A stretch of DNA of 64,000 nt from Patiria miniata (GCF_015706575.1 NW_024037069.1:38089315-38153314), one strand, 5' to 3'. Positions 47,561 to 58,625 are shown, counted from the stretch's first letter. A program made the numbers and translations. Notes: generated by a model from the letters alone, not told the origin.

Positions 47561-47883
47561 AACTGTAAGGTACACATACATGTACATGTATGTAAACTGT
47601 ATGCAGACAATATTTTTCAAATGTTCATCAGAGCAAATTATTTGCTACAATTTGACAGGCAGGTGCAGTATCAAAATTAAATAAATAATAAATTCCGTGG
47701 TTTCTGTCAATTCAAACATTGCAATTGTAAGGTTCACGAAGCTACTTTCTGGCAGAATCTTTCAAAGACTTGGCAGTTGAGAAAAGTATTGAAAAGCTGT
47801 TTTGCCCAAATTGGGAATGGAGTAGACATTGAAGATTGTATATTATATAGATTTTAACACATTTTATGAAGTTTATATTTCAT

Positions 47884-48033
47884 TTAACAGTTGTTGACTG
47901 CTGTGATTTGGGATGACACTTTTAACACCCAAGGGGCGTATAGCACCAGAAACGAAGCCAAGAGTGCTATGCACCCCGAGGGGGTTAAAAATGGCAAATC
48001 TCACATCACAGCAGTCAACAATTGTTTTGTTAT
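47884..48033. mobile_element. foldback element with TGTTGACTGCTGTGAT arms
   Basis: AACAGTTGTTGACTGCTGTG-ATTTGGGATG and the complement of ACATCACAGCAGTCAACAAT-TGTT are inverted; TTTTAACACCC and GGGGGTTAAAA continue the pairing. It is similar in design to the hairpin at 61449-61630. Confidence 0.7.
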
Positions 48034-48499
48034 ATCCTGCCAATAACTCAAAAAGATAAATGGTTGTAACTTACTGTTAGAAAATAATTAAATCACTGCT
48101 ATATATAGCTTTTGAAAACTGAAGGTTTTGACGTCCCATGCCGGACATGAGACTGAGCGTTTGACATTGTAGTTCTAATTGCGCAAAGCTAGCGCGCCGG
48201 CTGGTTCCACACGTGCATGCAACATGCGCAACGAACGCAGTGCAAATCACCCTGAGTGTGTGACATGCGGTTCTATAAACCAGGCTCGTGGCCGTTCTAG
48301 ACCAGTGAAATGACGGTGTCCAAGCACATGATATGGCAATTATTTATCTCACCTCCCCCGTTCAGAAAACTTCAAATACTTTGAAAATACACTTCGGAAG
48401 GCATGTTTTTGATAACAGATATCTTCCAAACTTTCATAAACTTGGAAGTTTCAGTTTATGATTATTATTGTTCAAAACGTTGAGACCCTTTCAATAGCA
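48034..48499. other. no gene seen
   Basis: Unique DNA with a CpG cluster at 48170-48245 (GCTAGCGCGCCGGCTGG). Nothing recognised. Confidence 0.3.
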
Positions 48500-48589
48500 G
48501 AGCCTGAAAGTTCACCCCTGGTGGCGTGCTTCCGGAACCCTCAGAACCCTTGTGCGCTCAGGTTCGCAAGCTTATGGCACGAAGTACAC

Positions 48590-48716
48590 ACGAACAAACA
48601 TGCGCGTGAGCATCAGGTGCCAATGGTGATGCGATAGAATGTCCCTCCCAATGGTCTCCCTAAACTCTCCCTTTGTAACCGTTGAGGGGGTACTTGTGCT
48701 TGTGCACAGAGTCTAT
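48590..48716 (-). mobile_element. family E element, partial copy
   Basis: AATGTCCCTCCCAATGGTCT-CCCTAAACTCTCCCTTTGTA-ACCGTTGAGGGGGTACTTGT-GC is the best-preserved version of the shared core. CTTGTG is duplicated before the CACAGAGTC end. Confidence 0.65.
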
Positions 48717-48879
48717 AAGCCTACACATGCTACGATGTGTACATTCTTGATCTTCATGTAAATTGTTCGCTCAAAAGCAGAAATTGATGGCCTGTCATAA
48801 GTGCAGTCTCTTTAGATATCCTCGCAGGACGGTGCAGTGTCTACAACCATTTTTTGATTGCTTTCCTCCACTTAACAGG

Positions 48880-49050
48880 GCAATTACGCTCTTTTCAGTG
48901 TAAAATAAATAAGCCAACTTGCCAATACTCCATCAGGCCCATTCGCCACTGTCAAATAATTTAATTGGACGATTTTTCATCACCTGCTGATGGGGGAAAG
49001 ATGGCCTTGAGGATATTTTTATGCGGCTTTTAAGACTCTATGCATCATAT
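48880..49050. promoter_or_regulatory. candidate cis-regulatory block
   Basis: Unique stretch with GGGCAATTACGCTC, CAAATAATTTAATTGG, TTTTCATCACCTGCTGATGG and TTTTTATGCGGC. It holds paired homeodomain and E-box-like words (CACCTG) without repeat features. Confidence 0.3.
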
Positions 49051-49503
49051 CATACATGTATGTTTTATTTTGATGATTATGATTATTTTTTTTGGTTTTT
49101 TTTGGCCTCTTCTTTGCCTATTAAATAAGTCTTCTCGATCAGCTCTAGGCAAACATACCGGTACATGAAATCTTTAAGAAGTAAAAGCAAAACTTCGCTT
49201 TAGTTTCATCATCCTGTTTTATTATTTCATATAACCTTTCAAGTGAGTTGAGTCCATGTTTATTACAGCCAAATATTAAAGTAAAATTGAATGTTCAATT
49301 AAATGAAGACATGCAAACAGGGCACGGATCAAGGCTACATGTTTCAATCGTTTATTTTTTATTATTGTTATTATCATGTAAAAGCAGACACACATACCCG
49401 TAGCCAGCGTGTATAGGTGGCGTGGGGAATTATGACAGTTGGCAAATTAACTCTGTAGCCGACCGTTTGAATCCAAGAGAAACAATCATGGCACACGTGC
49501 GTT
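49051..49503. other. no gene seen
   Basis: Unique AT-rich DNA. Confidence 0.3.
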
Positions 49504-49744
49504 GGCCATTCTATAAAGTTGGGGTCCACTTTTTAAAGTTCCTATTACATCTGACGTCTCTATGATTATATAATTCTAATGTACTCCTTAATGCTCCACA
49601 AAAGTGTTTAAATGCGCCTATCCAACCAATAAAAAAAATCATTTGAAGTCATTCTTAATGATACTTGAATGACAAATAACAGAGTTCAGAAGTAACAGGA
49701 CAGGAAAAAAGTTACAGTTTGGACCCTAAATTTACAGAACAACC
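49504..49744. mobile_element. family G element, copy 2
   Basis: GGCCATTCTATAAAGTTGGG-GTCCAC at the left and GTTTGGACCCTAAATTTACA-GAAC at the right are inverted. The interior aligns with 17664-17917 (ATTACATCTGAC, AATTCTAATG.ACTCCTT). About 241 bp. Confidence 0.65.
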
Positions 49745-49879
49745 CACATGTATTAGTTCCCCTTTAAACAATCTTCTTAGCGTAATATCCCATAATCCCC
49801 CTCGTCTCTGCTCTATCTACGAAGCAATTTTCCCTCTGATCTTTATAACCAGGGAGTTCAGATTATGGCCATTTTGTGG

Positions 49880-50010
49880 CTCGTGCATGTCATTGCCAAC
49901 GTCGTGGCGCTCGATCAAGATGGCGGTTCAGTCAAGCGCGAGAATTGAATCTCGCGATTGTTGGTTTCAAAATCTATCAAGACAGAGAGAGAGAGAGAGA
50001 GATGGGGGAA
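49880..50010 (+). promoter_or_regulatory. promoter-like patch: YY1-type site and TCTCGCG half-sites
   Basis: CTCGATCAAGATGGCGG matches the AAGATGGCGG YY1 consensus that often marks transcription or translation starts. Just downstream are GCGCGAGA and TCTCGCGAT, half-sites of the TCTCGCGAGA promoter motif. A (GA)9 run follows at 49984-50002. The ATG of the YY1 site could open MAVQSSARIESRDCW, but no donor site follows convincingly. It may be the start of a transcript towards the right. Confidence 0.35.
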
Positions 50011-50454
50011 TAGTGCAGTAAACTCTTCAGATCTCGTGGAATGAGATTTGGTCAGAGGGGAGAAAAATGGACGGAAAATTGCGGCAGCTAATCTGCCTTG
50101 GGGTACCTGTTATGCCCAAGGATCTGTGCTGTCAGAATCGAAGAAAAATTACACGTGTGGGTGGTTTTGTCCTATCAGCCAATATCTGTTCTGCTCTGTT
50201 TGAAGCTGACTTCATATCATTTCGCATTGTTGGCGTTGTATGCCTACCGGTACATGTGTCAAATTTCCTGCCAATTCAAGCCGATGGTTCTGATATCAAC
50301 TTGTGCTTTCATGAAAAAAAGAGATCGAGTCAAAAATGTAATGAATGCATCACTGTCTTTCGATGGAATTCTTATGTCGAGGGGGGGGATTGATGATTTT
50401 AATTTCTTTGTTTTTCTTTTTTGGGAGGGGGTGTTTGCCTTTCACAAATATGCA
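50011..50454. other. no gene recognised
   Basis: Two overlapping plus-strand frames of 108 and 126 codons run through here. An ATG with a clean context (AGAAAAATGGACGG, 50067) begins one, MDGKLRQLICLGVPVMPKDLC. I cannot identify it and no splice pair is obvious. Confidence 0.25.
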
Positions 50455-50580
50455 CTGCGTAGGATTCGAACCAACTAACTATCTCCAGCAAGCTAATTGG
50501 TGGATAGGTGATAAGATCAAATAAGCAGTTCAAGTAGGAAGTTGTGGGTTCAAGCCCCACCCAAGCAAGAATCGTTGTGA
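50455..50580 (+). repeat. tRNA-like SINE head
   Basis: GCTAATTGGTGGATAGGTGA (A box) and GTTGTGGGTTCAAGCCCCAC-CC (B box) are spaced as in a tRNA. A reversed B-box word, GGATTCGAACC, precedes them, as it does at 52.37 kb. Stem pairing is too poor for a functional tRNA. Confidence 0.55.
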
Positions 50581-51239
50581 CAAAAAAATTACATCGCGTT
50601 CATGAGCAAACTTTGCTTGTAATTACAAATGTCCCGTTTTGAATGGCCAAAAAAATCAAGTCAAATCGAAGCTTGAAATCCAACCTGCAATTCAGACAGA
50701 CTTTTAGACGCAGCTATGTGGTTTAAGCGAGTAGAACTGAAAAAAGTACAAGGACAGTACTACTAGTCAACACATGAGTGAAAGCAAATTCTTCTTGCCA
50801 CAAACAAAATTCCTAAGGGTTTGAGTCTAGCTGTACGATGCATTTTTGGCACATGTTTAGGTCATTGCCCAAGTCCACATTTGCCTGAATTGTACCTTTG
50901 TTGGCATCAAACCACTGGGGAAAGAAAATACCTACGTAGAGACACAAACTGTACGACAAGACAGAGTTTTGTTTTGTAACTGAGAAGCAAACTTCACGTG
51001 ACTACTGCGGTCATTGAGCCACCTTGGCAGATGTTCCTGTTGTCATTACCTTGACCCGACTAATTCCTGACAAAGTCATCATTGAACCACCCTGCAAAAG
51101 TGCATGTGAGTGGTACAGAAATTGCCCCTGCAAGAAATCCACTGTGCACAAGAACCTGTTCTACATGTAGGTTGTGATTGTATGATGTCAGAGCACCACG
51201 TGACCAACCGCTTTCCCTCAGTGATCGGCAATAGGGATG
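50581..51239. other. no gene seen
   Basis: Unique DNA. Confidence 0.3.
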
Positions 51240-51299
51240 CTGAGCCGCTGACTTTCCGGTACTAAGATGTCGGTTGGGTCACGTGGGTAAAGGCCCTCT

Positions 51300-51395
51300 A
51301 TACGGGTATAATTTGCAGTATAGACTCTGTGCACAAGTACATGTACCCCCTCAACGGTTACAAAGAGAGAGTTGGGAGGGACCACTGACATCACA
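51300..51395 (+). mobile_element. family E element, partial copy
   Basis: TATAGACTCTGTGCACAAGT-ACATGTACCCCCTCAACGGT-TACAAAGAGAGAGTTGGGAG-GGAC: the shared core in plus orientation. Confidence 0.65.
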
Positions 51396-52369
51396 ATGAG
51401 AGAAAACACATATATGCACTAGTGCTGTAGGCCTAGACTGATCTCACATAGACACTACAGATTTTAAAAAATTATTCGTCTGTTTCTCGCCTTTTCTAGT
51501 TGAGTAAATAATTTTCCAAACATTTTCTTAAATAATCTAATTCTCTGCCAACTTTTCAAAATTTTCTGAAAATCTGGCCTCCAAAAAGTTGTCAAAACCA
51601 AAACAGAACAAAAAATCCAAAAAAAAAATGTTTGGGTTCAATCCCAATTCTCAGAGCAAACCTCCGCGGTATTGCTCTCACTAAAAAAAATAAAATAAAA
51701 CTTCAACATTTCAAAACATTATACCGACCACAGGTAACAAAATCTGTCAGTGGTACCACATGTGTACATGTATATGAAACATGACGCCAGCGAAGAACAT
51801 GCGAAGAACATTTAACTGTTGTTCCAATTTGTAAGAAGCTGATGACAGGTGTGCTCAAGATACCTGTCAGATCGGGCATTACCAAAAGTGTGCTGATCTG
51901 AAATGTGATATTGGACACTGAAGAAATGACGCAAATACTGTGTTCAATGAAACAGGCAGACTTTATACAATTACTTTACTGATGTTGAAAGGGAATATTC
52001 AATTTTGTAATATTCAACTAATTTTTTTGAGGGGGTGGGATATCCATACCGGTACCTCCTTGATTTCATAACAGGACTGGTTTGATCATTTATTTACAAT
52101 TGTGTCAATTGACATTGTTTTATTCTTGAATAGTATGGAAATTTGCATAATTGGCTTTAAAAGCCCAAACACCATTTAACAAATGGCAAGATTATGACTA
52201 AATAAATTGATGATAGTCAAAAGAGACGGGAATAGGCCTTCCTTTTCTTGTTCAATTGGTACATTTCCAGGCAAATTGAAGGGCAAAACCTAAAATTGAT
52301 TTACGTCACCCCGACACAAACTCCATCTTACAGTTTAATTGCGGTACCCGCTGCTACATAAGTTCATCA
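51396..52369. other. no gene seen
   Basis: Unique AT-rich DNA. An ACGCCAGCGAAGAACATGCG-AAGAACAT stretch at 51783 contains a 10-bp tandem duplication. Nothing else. Confidence 0.3.
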
Positions 52370-52475
52370 GATTCGAACCAGTCAACCGATCGCTCAAGCT
52401 TGATGGTTGAGTGGTAAGACGTCTGCACTAAAAAGCTGAGGTTGTGGGTTCGAGTCCCACCCAAGTGATTTTTTC
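52370..52475 (+). repeat. tRNA-like SINE head
   Basis: TGATGGTTGAGTGGTAAGAC (A box) and GAGGTTGTGGGTTCGAGTCC-CACCC (B box) are both excellent matches. The preceding GATTCGAACCAGTCAACC is a reversed B-box word shared with 50.47 kb. The anticodon arm does not fold convincingly (CTGCACTAAAAAGCTGAGG), so I call it tRNA-derived, not a tRNA gene. Confidence 0.6.
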
Positions 52476-53559
52476 AAACTTTCACTCGGGAGGTAATACA
52501 CTGAGTATACAGTGTTTATACCGGTACGTCGGTGAAGGGCAAAACCTAATACTGAGGCCTTCCTTCATTTCATTAAAATTTTTATTCCATTGGCCCTTTA
52601 AAGGTACATAGGATCATTTGATATGTATGTATTTGTTTTCGTTTGAAGCAACAACATTGATCAAAATTTAAAGAAGGAGCATAACAGACTAACTTCTTGA
52701 AGTTTCAGCTCAGTGGATACCATAGGCCTATACACTTTGAAAAAGAAAGCAGAGAAAACCTACATGAATGCTCAATATTTGGCGTCTTCGGTGTTACTGG
52801 ATTCAGTTGCTAACACAAGCATGAAAGTGTGCTCGCAGCAATTTCTTAAACCACCTTCAACGATTTTTTCTCTTCCGAATGGCAGAATAATTTCACAGGG
52901 TATTTGGTACCAGTCCTACCGTATCTTCGCTTTGAGCACATATTTTCTTGTTCAATGGGTAGGTACCGGTACATTTCCAGTTGCAAATGTTCTTACCCGC
53001 CTTTAAATAAGTTTCTAAAAGCCTAAAACTAGAAAGTTGTTTTATAACAGTACCTCATAGGTTTCAGGCACATTTACTAGTTATCGGTACATGTACCGGT
53101 ATGGGGATTCTTCGTTTTCATTGCATCTGACTTCCTCACAATACTTCTGTCACAATTTGGGTCACCTTAAGATAAACTCTTTTCACATTCGAACATGGAT
53201 GTTGAAAACTGTTGGGCAACTAAAATATTTCTAAATATTTTTTTTTTTATTTCTCCCTTAAGTACATCTCATCTTCGTGTATAATCTACAATCTGATTTG
53301 AATTTTCTTTCAAGGAATGAACACGTGTCAATCAAATTTCTGAAAGCTCAAAAGGAGTTTAAAAAAATATATGTATTCATCTTTTGTCAAAAACTTCAAT
53401 AAAGACCAGACATTATCTGATAAAAGTCTTGAAAAGTACAAGTCTGATGCCATCTGCCTAGATGCACGGGAATTTCTAAGAGGTTTTAACACCTTGAGCA
53501 ACATTCATGTTGTTGTTGCCGGGACAGTCGTGGGGTATATTCTAGCCCTTCAAGGCAGC
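52476..53559. other. no gene seen
   Basis: Unique DNA. The text TCTTCCGAATGGCAGAATAA and nearby phrases recur loosely at 57110-57190, suggesting an old duplication of 52700-53010 and 56790-57240. An 84-codon frame at 53371-53625 is not recognised. Confidence 0.3.
52620..53000 (+). repeat. old segment similar to 56765-57240
   Basis: Both segments contain in order TTT-GTTTGAAGCAACAA, ATGGATGTAAAA-like or CACAAGCATGAAAGTGTG words, a TTTTTCTCTT/TTTTCTTTTG block, AATGGCAGAATAATTTC / AGGCAGAATAATTTCC, GGTATTTGG.ACCAGTCC and CATTTCCAG. Divergence is high, so it may be an ancient interspersed repeat. Confidence 0.5.
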
Positions 53560-53790
53560 TGCGTTTCAGTTGAACGGACCTGTCGTCGCGATGTGTCGCG
53601 AATGTTTGCAAAGAGTCAGGTGTGATCTGACTGAGGTAATATCCGGCCCAATCCGGCCTCTCAACACCGACCGGCCTGCGCTATAGCAACATTCACCGCG
53701 ACTCCCGAGAAATGAGACTGTAGAAATGTGGGTGTTTCAAAGTGCTGTCTCGCAACAACTGACTAATTTAACGTAGGGCCGCTGGACAAA
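53560..53790. promoter_or_regulatory. CpG-rich block, candidate regulatory DNA
   Basis: CTGTCGTCGCGATGTGTCGC-GAATG, AATCCGGCCTC, ACCGACCGGCCTGCGCTATA-GCAAC and CACCGCGACTCCCGAG form a CpG cluster in an AT-rich area. CTATAGCAAC resembles an RFX half-site. No exon or repeat recognised. Confidence 0.3.
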
Positions 53791-54905
53791 AAATGTCTTC
53801 CCTTGGGGAAGGAGGGGTAGGGAGGGGGGTGGAGGGTGTTAATGTGAACGACATCTTTCCACGGATGCTCTTGCAAATGTTACGATAAAACAATCAAGAC
53901 TACAGGCAACCCTGGTAAAGCCGGCTTTAGGGAACCGGAAAATTCTGGATTCTAGACACTCTGTGGTGCAATCTGAGACAATTTCTGACCACTTTAACCA
54001 ATTTGTTTTGAGCAAAAGATCATCATTTAAACATTATTTTTGAGTATGGAGTCATTGAATCAGCTATTCTGAGCTATAGAATCCACTGTAAGCTACAATT
54101 TTTATTTTGGGAGAAAAAATGTTTTGTGGATCTGGTACACACAATGGGCTGGATTTAGCCGAATCGGTGGTAATCCTATATGAGAGCACTGCCCAGCCAA
54201 AGTGACAGTCAGTCGAGTCAGTGAAGTAAGTACATACAAGAGGAAATTGGGCTCGTCCTATGGTACAACCCAAAACAGTACATTTCATCATGAAGCATTT
54301 CACATGGAGATCATGACTTGAGGTATAAATTGTGAAAGAATTTCACATTTTGGGCCCTTTCTCAAAGCCTGGTTTGATTCGAACGGTAGTTTTGGCTTCT
54401 GGCTCCAGAGGTCCAGGCGCTTGTAGACTCAGGGCTTGATACAAAAAAAATTCAAGTACCGGTGCAAATAGTATCAAGACAAGTTTCGTGAAGTTACATT
54501 AAATTTGATGGCTATGCGATTGGCCAAAAATGCTACAGATGAAACTGAGGTGTTCCCTGTCACCAAATCGACTCATTACTAATGATTATGAGGCAGCCTT
54601 TATTTTTTTTTTGCATAAACTTGGGTAACATTTTTGTCTTCTTTTCAGTTTCCTTTTAATTTATTTTTTTTAAATACATGTAGACATACTGCAGACTCTT
54701 TTATATATTTTTCTAGTTTGTTTCCCATAAACAATTTTCCACAATAACAAGAAGCAAGAAATTGAAAAATAAGAGGAAATATCGCTTGAGTCACTGTGGA
54801 CTGGCAAAATGGCTTAAAATAAAAGCAGGTCGTTTTTTTTTAAGTTCAAAGCATCAGTGAAATAACAAAAACACATTTGTTCTGGTTCCCACAGTCCAAT
54901 CTAAA
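53791..54905. other. no gene seen
   Basis: Unique DNA. Nothing supported. Confidence 0.3.
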
Positions 54906-54968
54906 ATGCAATCTCTTATCACTTTCCTTTTGGGAGTATTTTCCCACCCACAATTGGCCGCAGCTTTG
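54906..54968 (+). CDS. possible signal-peptide first exon
   Basis: An ATG at 54906 opens MQSLITFLLGVFSHPQLAAAL. A hydrophobic core (LITFLLGVF) and small residues near the end (AAA) look like a secretory signal peptide. It is followed immediately by a consensus donor, CTTTG/GTAAGT (54969), in phase 0. This is the typical form of a first coding exon of a secreted or membrane protein. Against it, the stretch is only 21 codons, no promoter or downstream partner exon was identified, and such a combination can arise by chance in 64 kb. No function can be assigned. Confidence 0.2.
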
Positions 54969-55059
54969 GTAAGTCAGATCTGATATCTGTTGTTCACAAA
55001 GTGCTCTCGTAATGCAACAACCTGCTCAGGTACGTTGCACAGCACATGTACACGGACAT

Positions 55060-55365
55060 TTAACTGGCTAAGGGCAGCTATATATAATGGCCCAGATTCT
55101 ACACGTACTTAGCGCAATCAATCGTCGAGGCCGATGCACAATTTCAGCCAGAAGGAATCCAATGCAAGATATGCGTGTCTCTTTCACGGGCAGGGAGGTG
55201 AACGCAACGGGTTCAATCTCGGACAACGAAATTACCGCCGAGAGAGTACATGTATGTTGTATGGGGCAGACATGCAGGGATATGAGGAGTTCATCAGAGC
55301 ATCGGAGCATCAAGGAATTATTGGCTGCACTTTGGGCTGGATATTGTGCGCTGTGCATTTGAGAA
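55060..55365. other. mildly CpG-enriched block open in several frames
   Basis: Frames of 91, 92 and 96 codons overlap on both strands here, in DNA with more CpG than its neighbours (AATCGTCGAGGCCGATGCAC, AAATTACCGCCGAG). TATATAATGG lies at its left edge. None of the frames has a recognisable motif. It could be a promoter-proximal or conserved element. Confidence 0.25.
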
Positions 55366-55413
55366 AATTACACATCTTCTGTGTTCAATGTACAATGTAC
55401 GTCTTTATTTAGT

Positions 55414-55540
55414 AATGAAAAATAGAATTAGCTGTTGCAAACTGCTTACCAACCAAAAGGACCTACATGTATGGTATAAATGCAAAAATAAAGTTAGTGG
55501 CCTGACGTTTCGACCCTAGCAGAGTCTTTCTCGAAGGCTA
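55414..55540 (-). mobile_element. Penelope-like motif, single copy
   Basis: On the plus strand AATGAAAAATAGAATTAGCT-GTTGCAAACTGCTTACCAAC, then GTTAGTGGCCTGACGTTTCG-ACCCTAGCAGAGTCTTTCTC-GAAGGCT. It is the complement of 17462-17592, with one small insertion (ACATGT). Here the unit is single; at 17.4 kb it is a head-to-head dimer. Confidence 0.7.
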
Positions 55541-57819
55541 AAATGATTACTAAACTAAATACTTACTTAGTAACTAAATTATTTAGTAATGGTACACATG
55601 TATCTCATATTGGAAAAAAAAAATTGCAACTGAACAAATATCTAACATGAAAAATAATTTGTACATACATGTATTTGACCTACGGTATCGGTACATGTAC
55701 TGTACATCACTCTAAGCCCTGTTTTTGCAATATTGAATTTTGGTTAAACAGATGATCTTCATAGTACTTTCTATGATTTGGTACAAAAAAAAATAATTTT
55801 GCCAAACTTAAACACTTCAATGTCCTTACAGGCTATAAGCATAAAATTAGCATTAAAAACCCCTCAAAATAAGAGTTTTGTGCAGTAAAACAAGGCCAAG
55901 TACAGAAATATCCGGTACCAATAAACATCTCAGCAAAAACATGTACATGTACAGAACAGAGGGGCTATGGAGTTCTATACAAAATGAAACCTTACATTGT
56001 GGACTTTCCGACCATGTATATACACGTAACTCCATTTACTTTTCATCAGTGGTTGTAGTTCACATTTAAAGCTAATAAAAAAATGAATAAATAGAATGAC
56101 TAGCCTATGTTTTAAAAGACAAAAAACTTACCAACGCTTTGGTTTTCAAACTCGAATTATATACGAGTAATGTACATGTACCGGTAGATGTAGGCCTACT
56201 GGTATACACCCTTAAAATATTTAACTTGAAAAAAAATGTATGTACCTACTACTTGTAGGTACCGGTAATAGTAACAAACTACATGTACGACCATGTACGA
56301 CCATGTACAGTATAAATGTGATTAGTCAACACAAGGGTATGAGAACAATGACCCAAAGTAGCAGAAATGTATGTGTGTTGCTCATTTTCTGAAATTCAAG
56401 TACGACACAGCCAATTATGCAAAAATACTGAAACACCATATATTGTAACAGTCATAAATTTTTACTCGACGTCGCTCCACAAAATGGAGGCTGCTCCGAG
56501 ACCTGCCATATATTATTTACGACGGAGCCTGAAACTCATTTGCTTAATTGACGTCCATATAGGGGCATGTGACCGCACTGTGCAGCGCACTCCGCGGCAA
56601 TGAAAGTACGGTACTAAAATATGAATGAATCTTATTGGATCGGCTGCCTTTGGGACTGAAACAGACGTGACACAATGCCAATTTTCATTGCCAATGGTAA
56701 AATGATTTGTGCATAATGTGGAAGAGCATTAATAAAGGTATGATTATTTACTCTTTATGATTTTTTTTTTCCGTTTGAAGCAACAAAATGGCTCAAAATT
56801 TTAACATTATAGGATGTTTAACAACTAACCTACAGTAGCTGTAGCTCAATGACTACCATACAGTTTGAGAAACAGAGAAAACATTTCTACATTATTTTTG
56901 GTCTCGTAACTGAATTCCATTGCTAATGGATGTAAAAACGTGTGCCTGCTGACACACTTTTTTTTTAAACCGTTTTCAACGATTGTTTTCTTTTGATCAA
57001 AACCAATTCACAACCAGAATTGTTTTATCGGGTATTTGACACCAGACCTCTATTCATTTAGAGCTAGGTTTTTCTCATTAAATCAGGACTTTTCCCTTTT
57101 TTCTGAAAGATTACCATTTCAGGCAGAATAATTTCCCAAGGTATTTTGAACCAGTCCCATCTTCCATGTGAGCAAGGTTTTCCTCATTAAGAAATGATGT
57201 CCATTTCCAGGTACTTATCACTGTTCCTACCGGTAAGTGCCTTTATACACACTCACAGTGCATAAAAAGCTTCTGAACATAAGAGCATTCACCTATACAA
57301 GGGTTACTGCAATCAGTAGGCCTCACCGTTGCCCACTCTCAGATTTTGTTGGCCAAATTGAAGCATCTAGGAAAAAATGATTTTCAGTCGACCAAAAAAA
57401 TACTGACAAGTTGCAATATTAAAAGACAGTGAAAATATCAAGTTTATGACCTAAAAATTGCCAATCATTTATTTTTTAAACATTTCTTTTCAACAATTTG
57501 AGGAAAACTTCAATAAAATTTATAGCAATTATTTTGTTAAAGGAAACCCCTCCCCTCCCTTTCAAAAAAAAGGAAAAAATTACAGAGATGTTTATAAGGT
57601 ACACTTTCAAAGTTTCAAAGGAGTCGGTCTCTAGACATCACTGAAAAAGAACAAGTGGCAAGTAAAATGGAAAGGCCTGCATGAACGTGTGAGACTTTTG
57701 GGGGGGGGGGGGTTGGAAGGGGGGAGTCTGCCACTAGAACTACATGTACATGTAACTCTGAATTTTGCCTTTGTGTTGAAAGTTTGATGACTAAATGACA
57801 AGGTGATCCATCACACTCT
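55541..57819. other. no gene seen
   Basis: AT-rich DNA with palindromic word clusters (56170-56310, including a GTACGACCAT tandem pair). It also holds the 56765-57240 segment similar to 52620-53000 and a G11 tract at about 57700-57711. Confidence 0.35.
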
Positions 57820-57990
57820 TGTTATTATGCAGCATGCATTAAACTCATTTAACATTCACCCTGTCCTCGCTTCTAGTAGATGAAGCCACCGAGAACGGCT
57901 CTCCATTAGGAATGATAATAAAGGTCAGACGGACAACACGCGTCAATGACGCCTCAGTTTCCTTTTGATAATTAATGATGTCCATGTTTA
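57820..57990. promoter_or_regulatory. candidate cis-regulatory block
   Basis: Unique sequence with TTATTATGCAGCATGCATTA, GAATGATAATAAAGGTCA, ACACGCGTCAATGACGCCTC and TTTTGATAATTAATGATGTC. CRE/AP-1-like (TGACGCCTCA) and homeodomain words are packed in 170 bp, with no repeat hallmarks. Confidence 0.35.
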
Positions 57991-58199
57991 TGAAATAGAC
58001 CTAATATTTCCACAGACTGTAACTGTAAGCAGTTGATCAAAGACTATGTTTTTGCAAAATAACGTGCAACCGAAAGACATGTTTCAAAATGGAATTTACA
58101 AATGTAATGTTTGTACATGTACTAAAAATTAGGGCTGTTCCGAATATTCCAAACATTAAAATATTCCGTCATCAACCTAATATATTTAATATATTTGGG

Positions 58200-58625
58200 G
58201 AATACACATGCACACACACACACACGTGTAAATGCCGGCAATCGTGGACGCCCCATTGTCCCTAATCCTCTTTCCTTTGTTTGTACTCTAACTTTTTAGC
58301 GACAGCGCTCATTGGTTTTGTACACGATTTGAGATCGTGGACGTTCGGTCAATCGTGGACGTATTGTTTGCGCCCACATTCTTTTGTCCTACGTCCAAGA
58401 TTGCCGGTGTTTACATACTCACCCACACACACGTTTATTTCTGGTGTAAATCGAGGATTTTCTTTTGTTCCTCTTCCCTTTTTCTTTGTTTGTACACTGA
58501 CTTTTTCGCAACAGCTCTCATTGGTTTTGTACACGTTTTCTAATCGAGGTCGTCCTCGATTTGGTTCCTGTCCTCGATTCACCGATGATGTTGCACCTGT
58601 GTGTGTACTCAATTTACACCATAAA
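58200..58625 (+). repeat. diverged tandem pair of about 200-bp units with inverted ends
   Basis: Two units (about 58228-58413 and 58440-58620) share CTTTGTTTGTAC.CT.ACTTTTT and GC.CTCATTGGTTTTGTACAC. The first has inverted ends GTAAATGCCGGCAATCGTGG / complement of CCAAGATTGCCGGTGTTTAC. CACACACACACACAC precedes it. Probably two related MITEs side by side. Confidence 0.55.

Noticed and set aside
52400-52473. Functional tRNA gene
   Set aside because: The A and B boxes are good, but acceptor and anticodon stems do not pair convincingly and the same flank recurs at 50.47 kb, so a tRNA-derived repeat is more likely.
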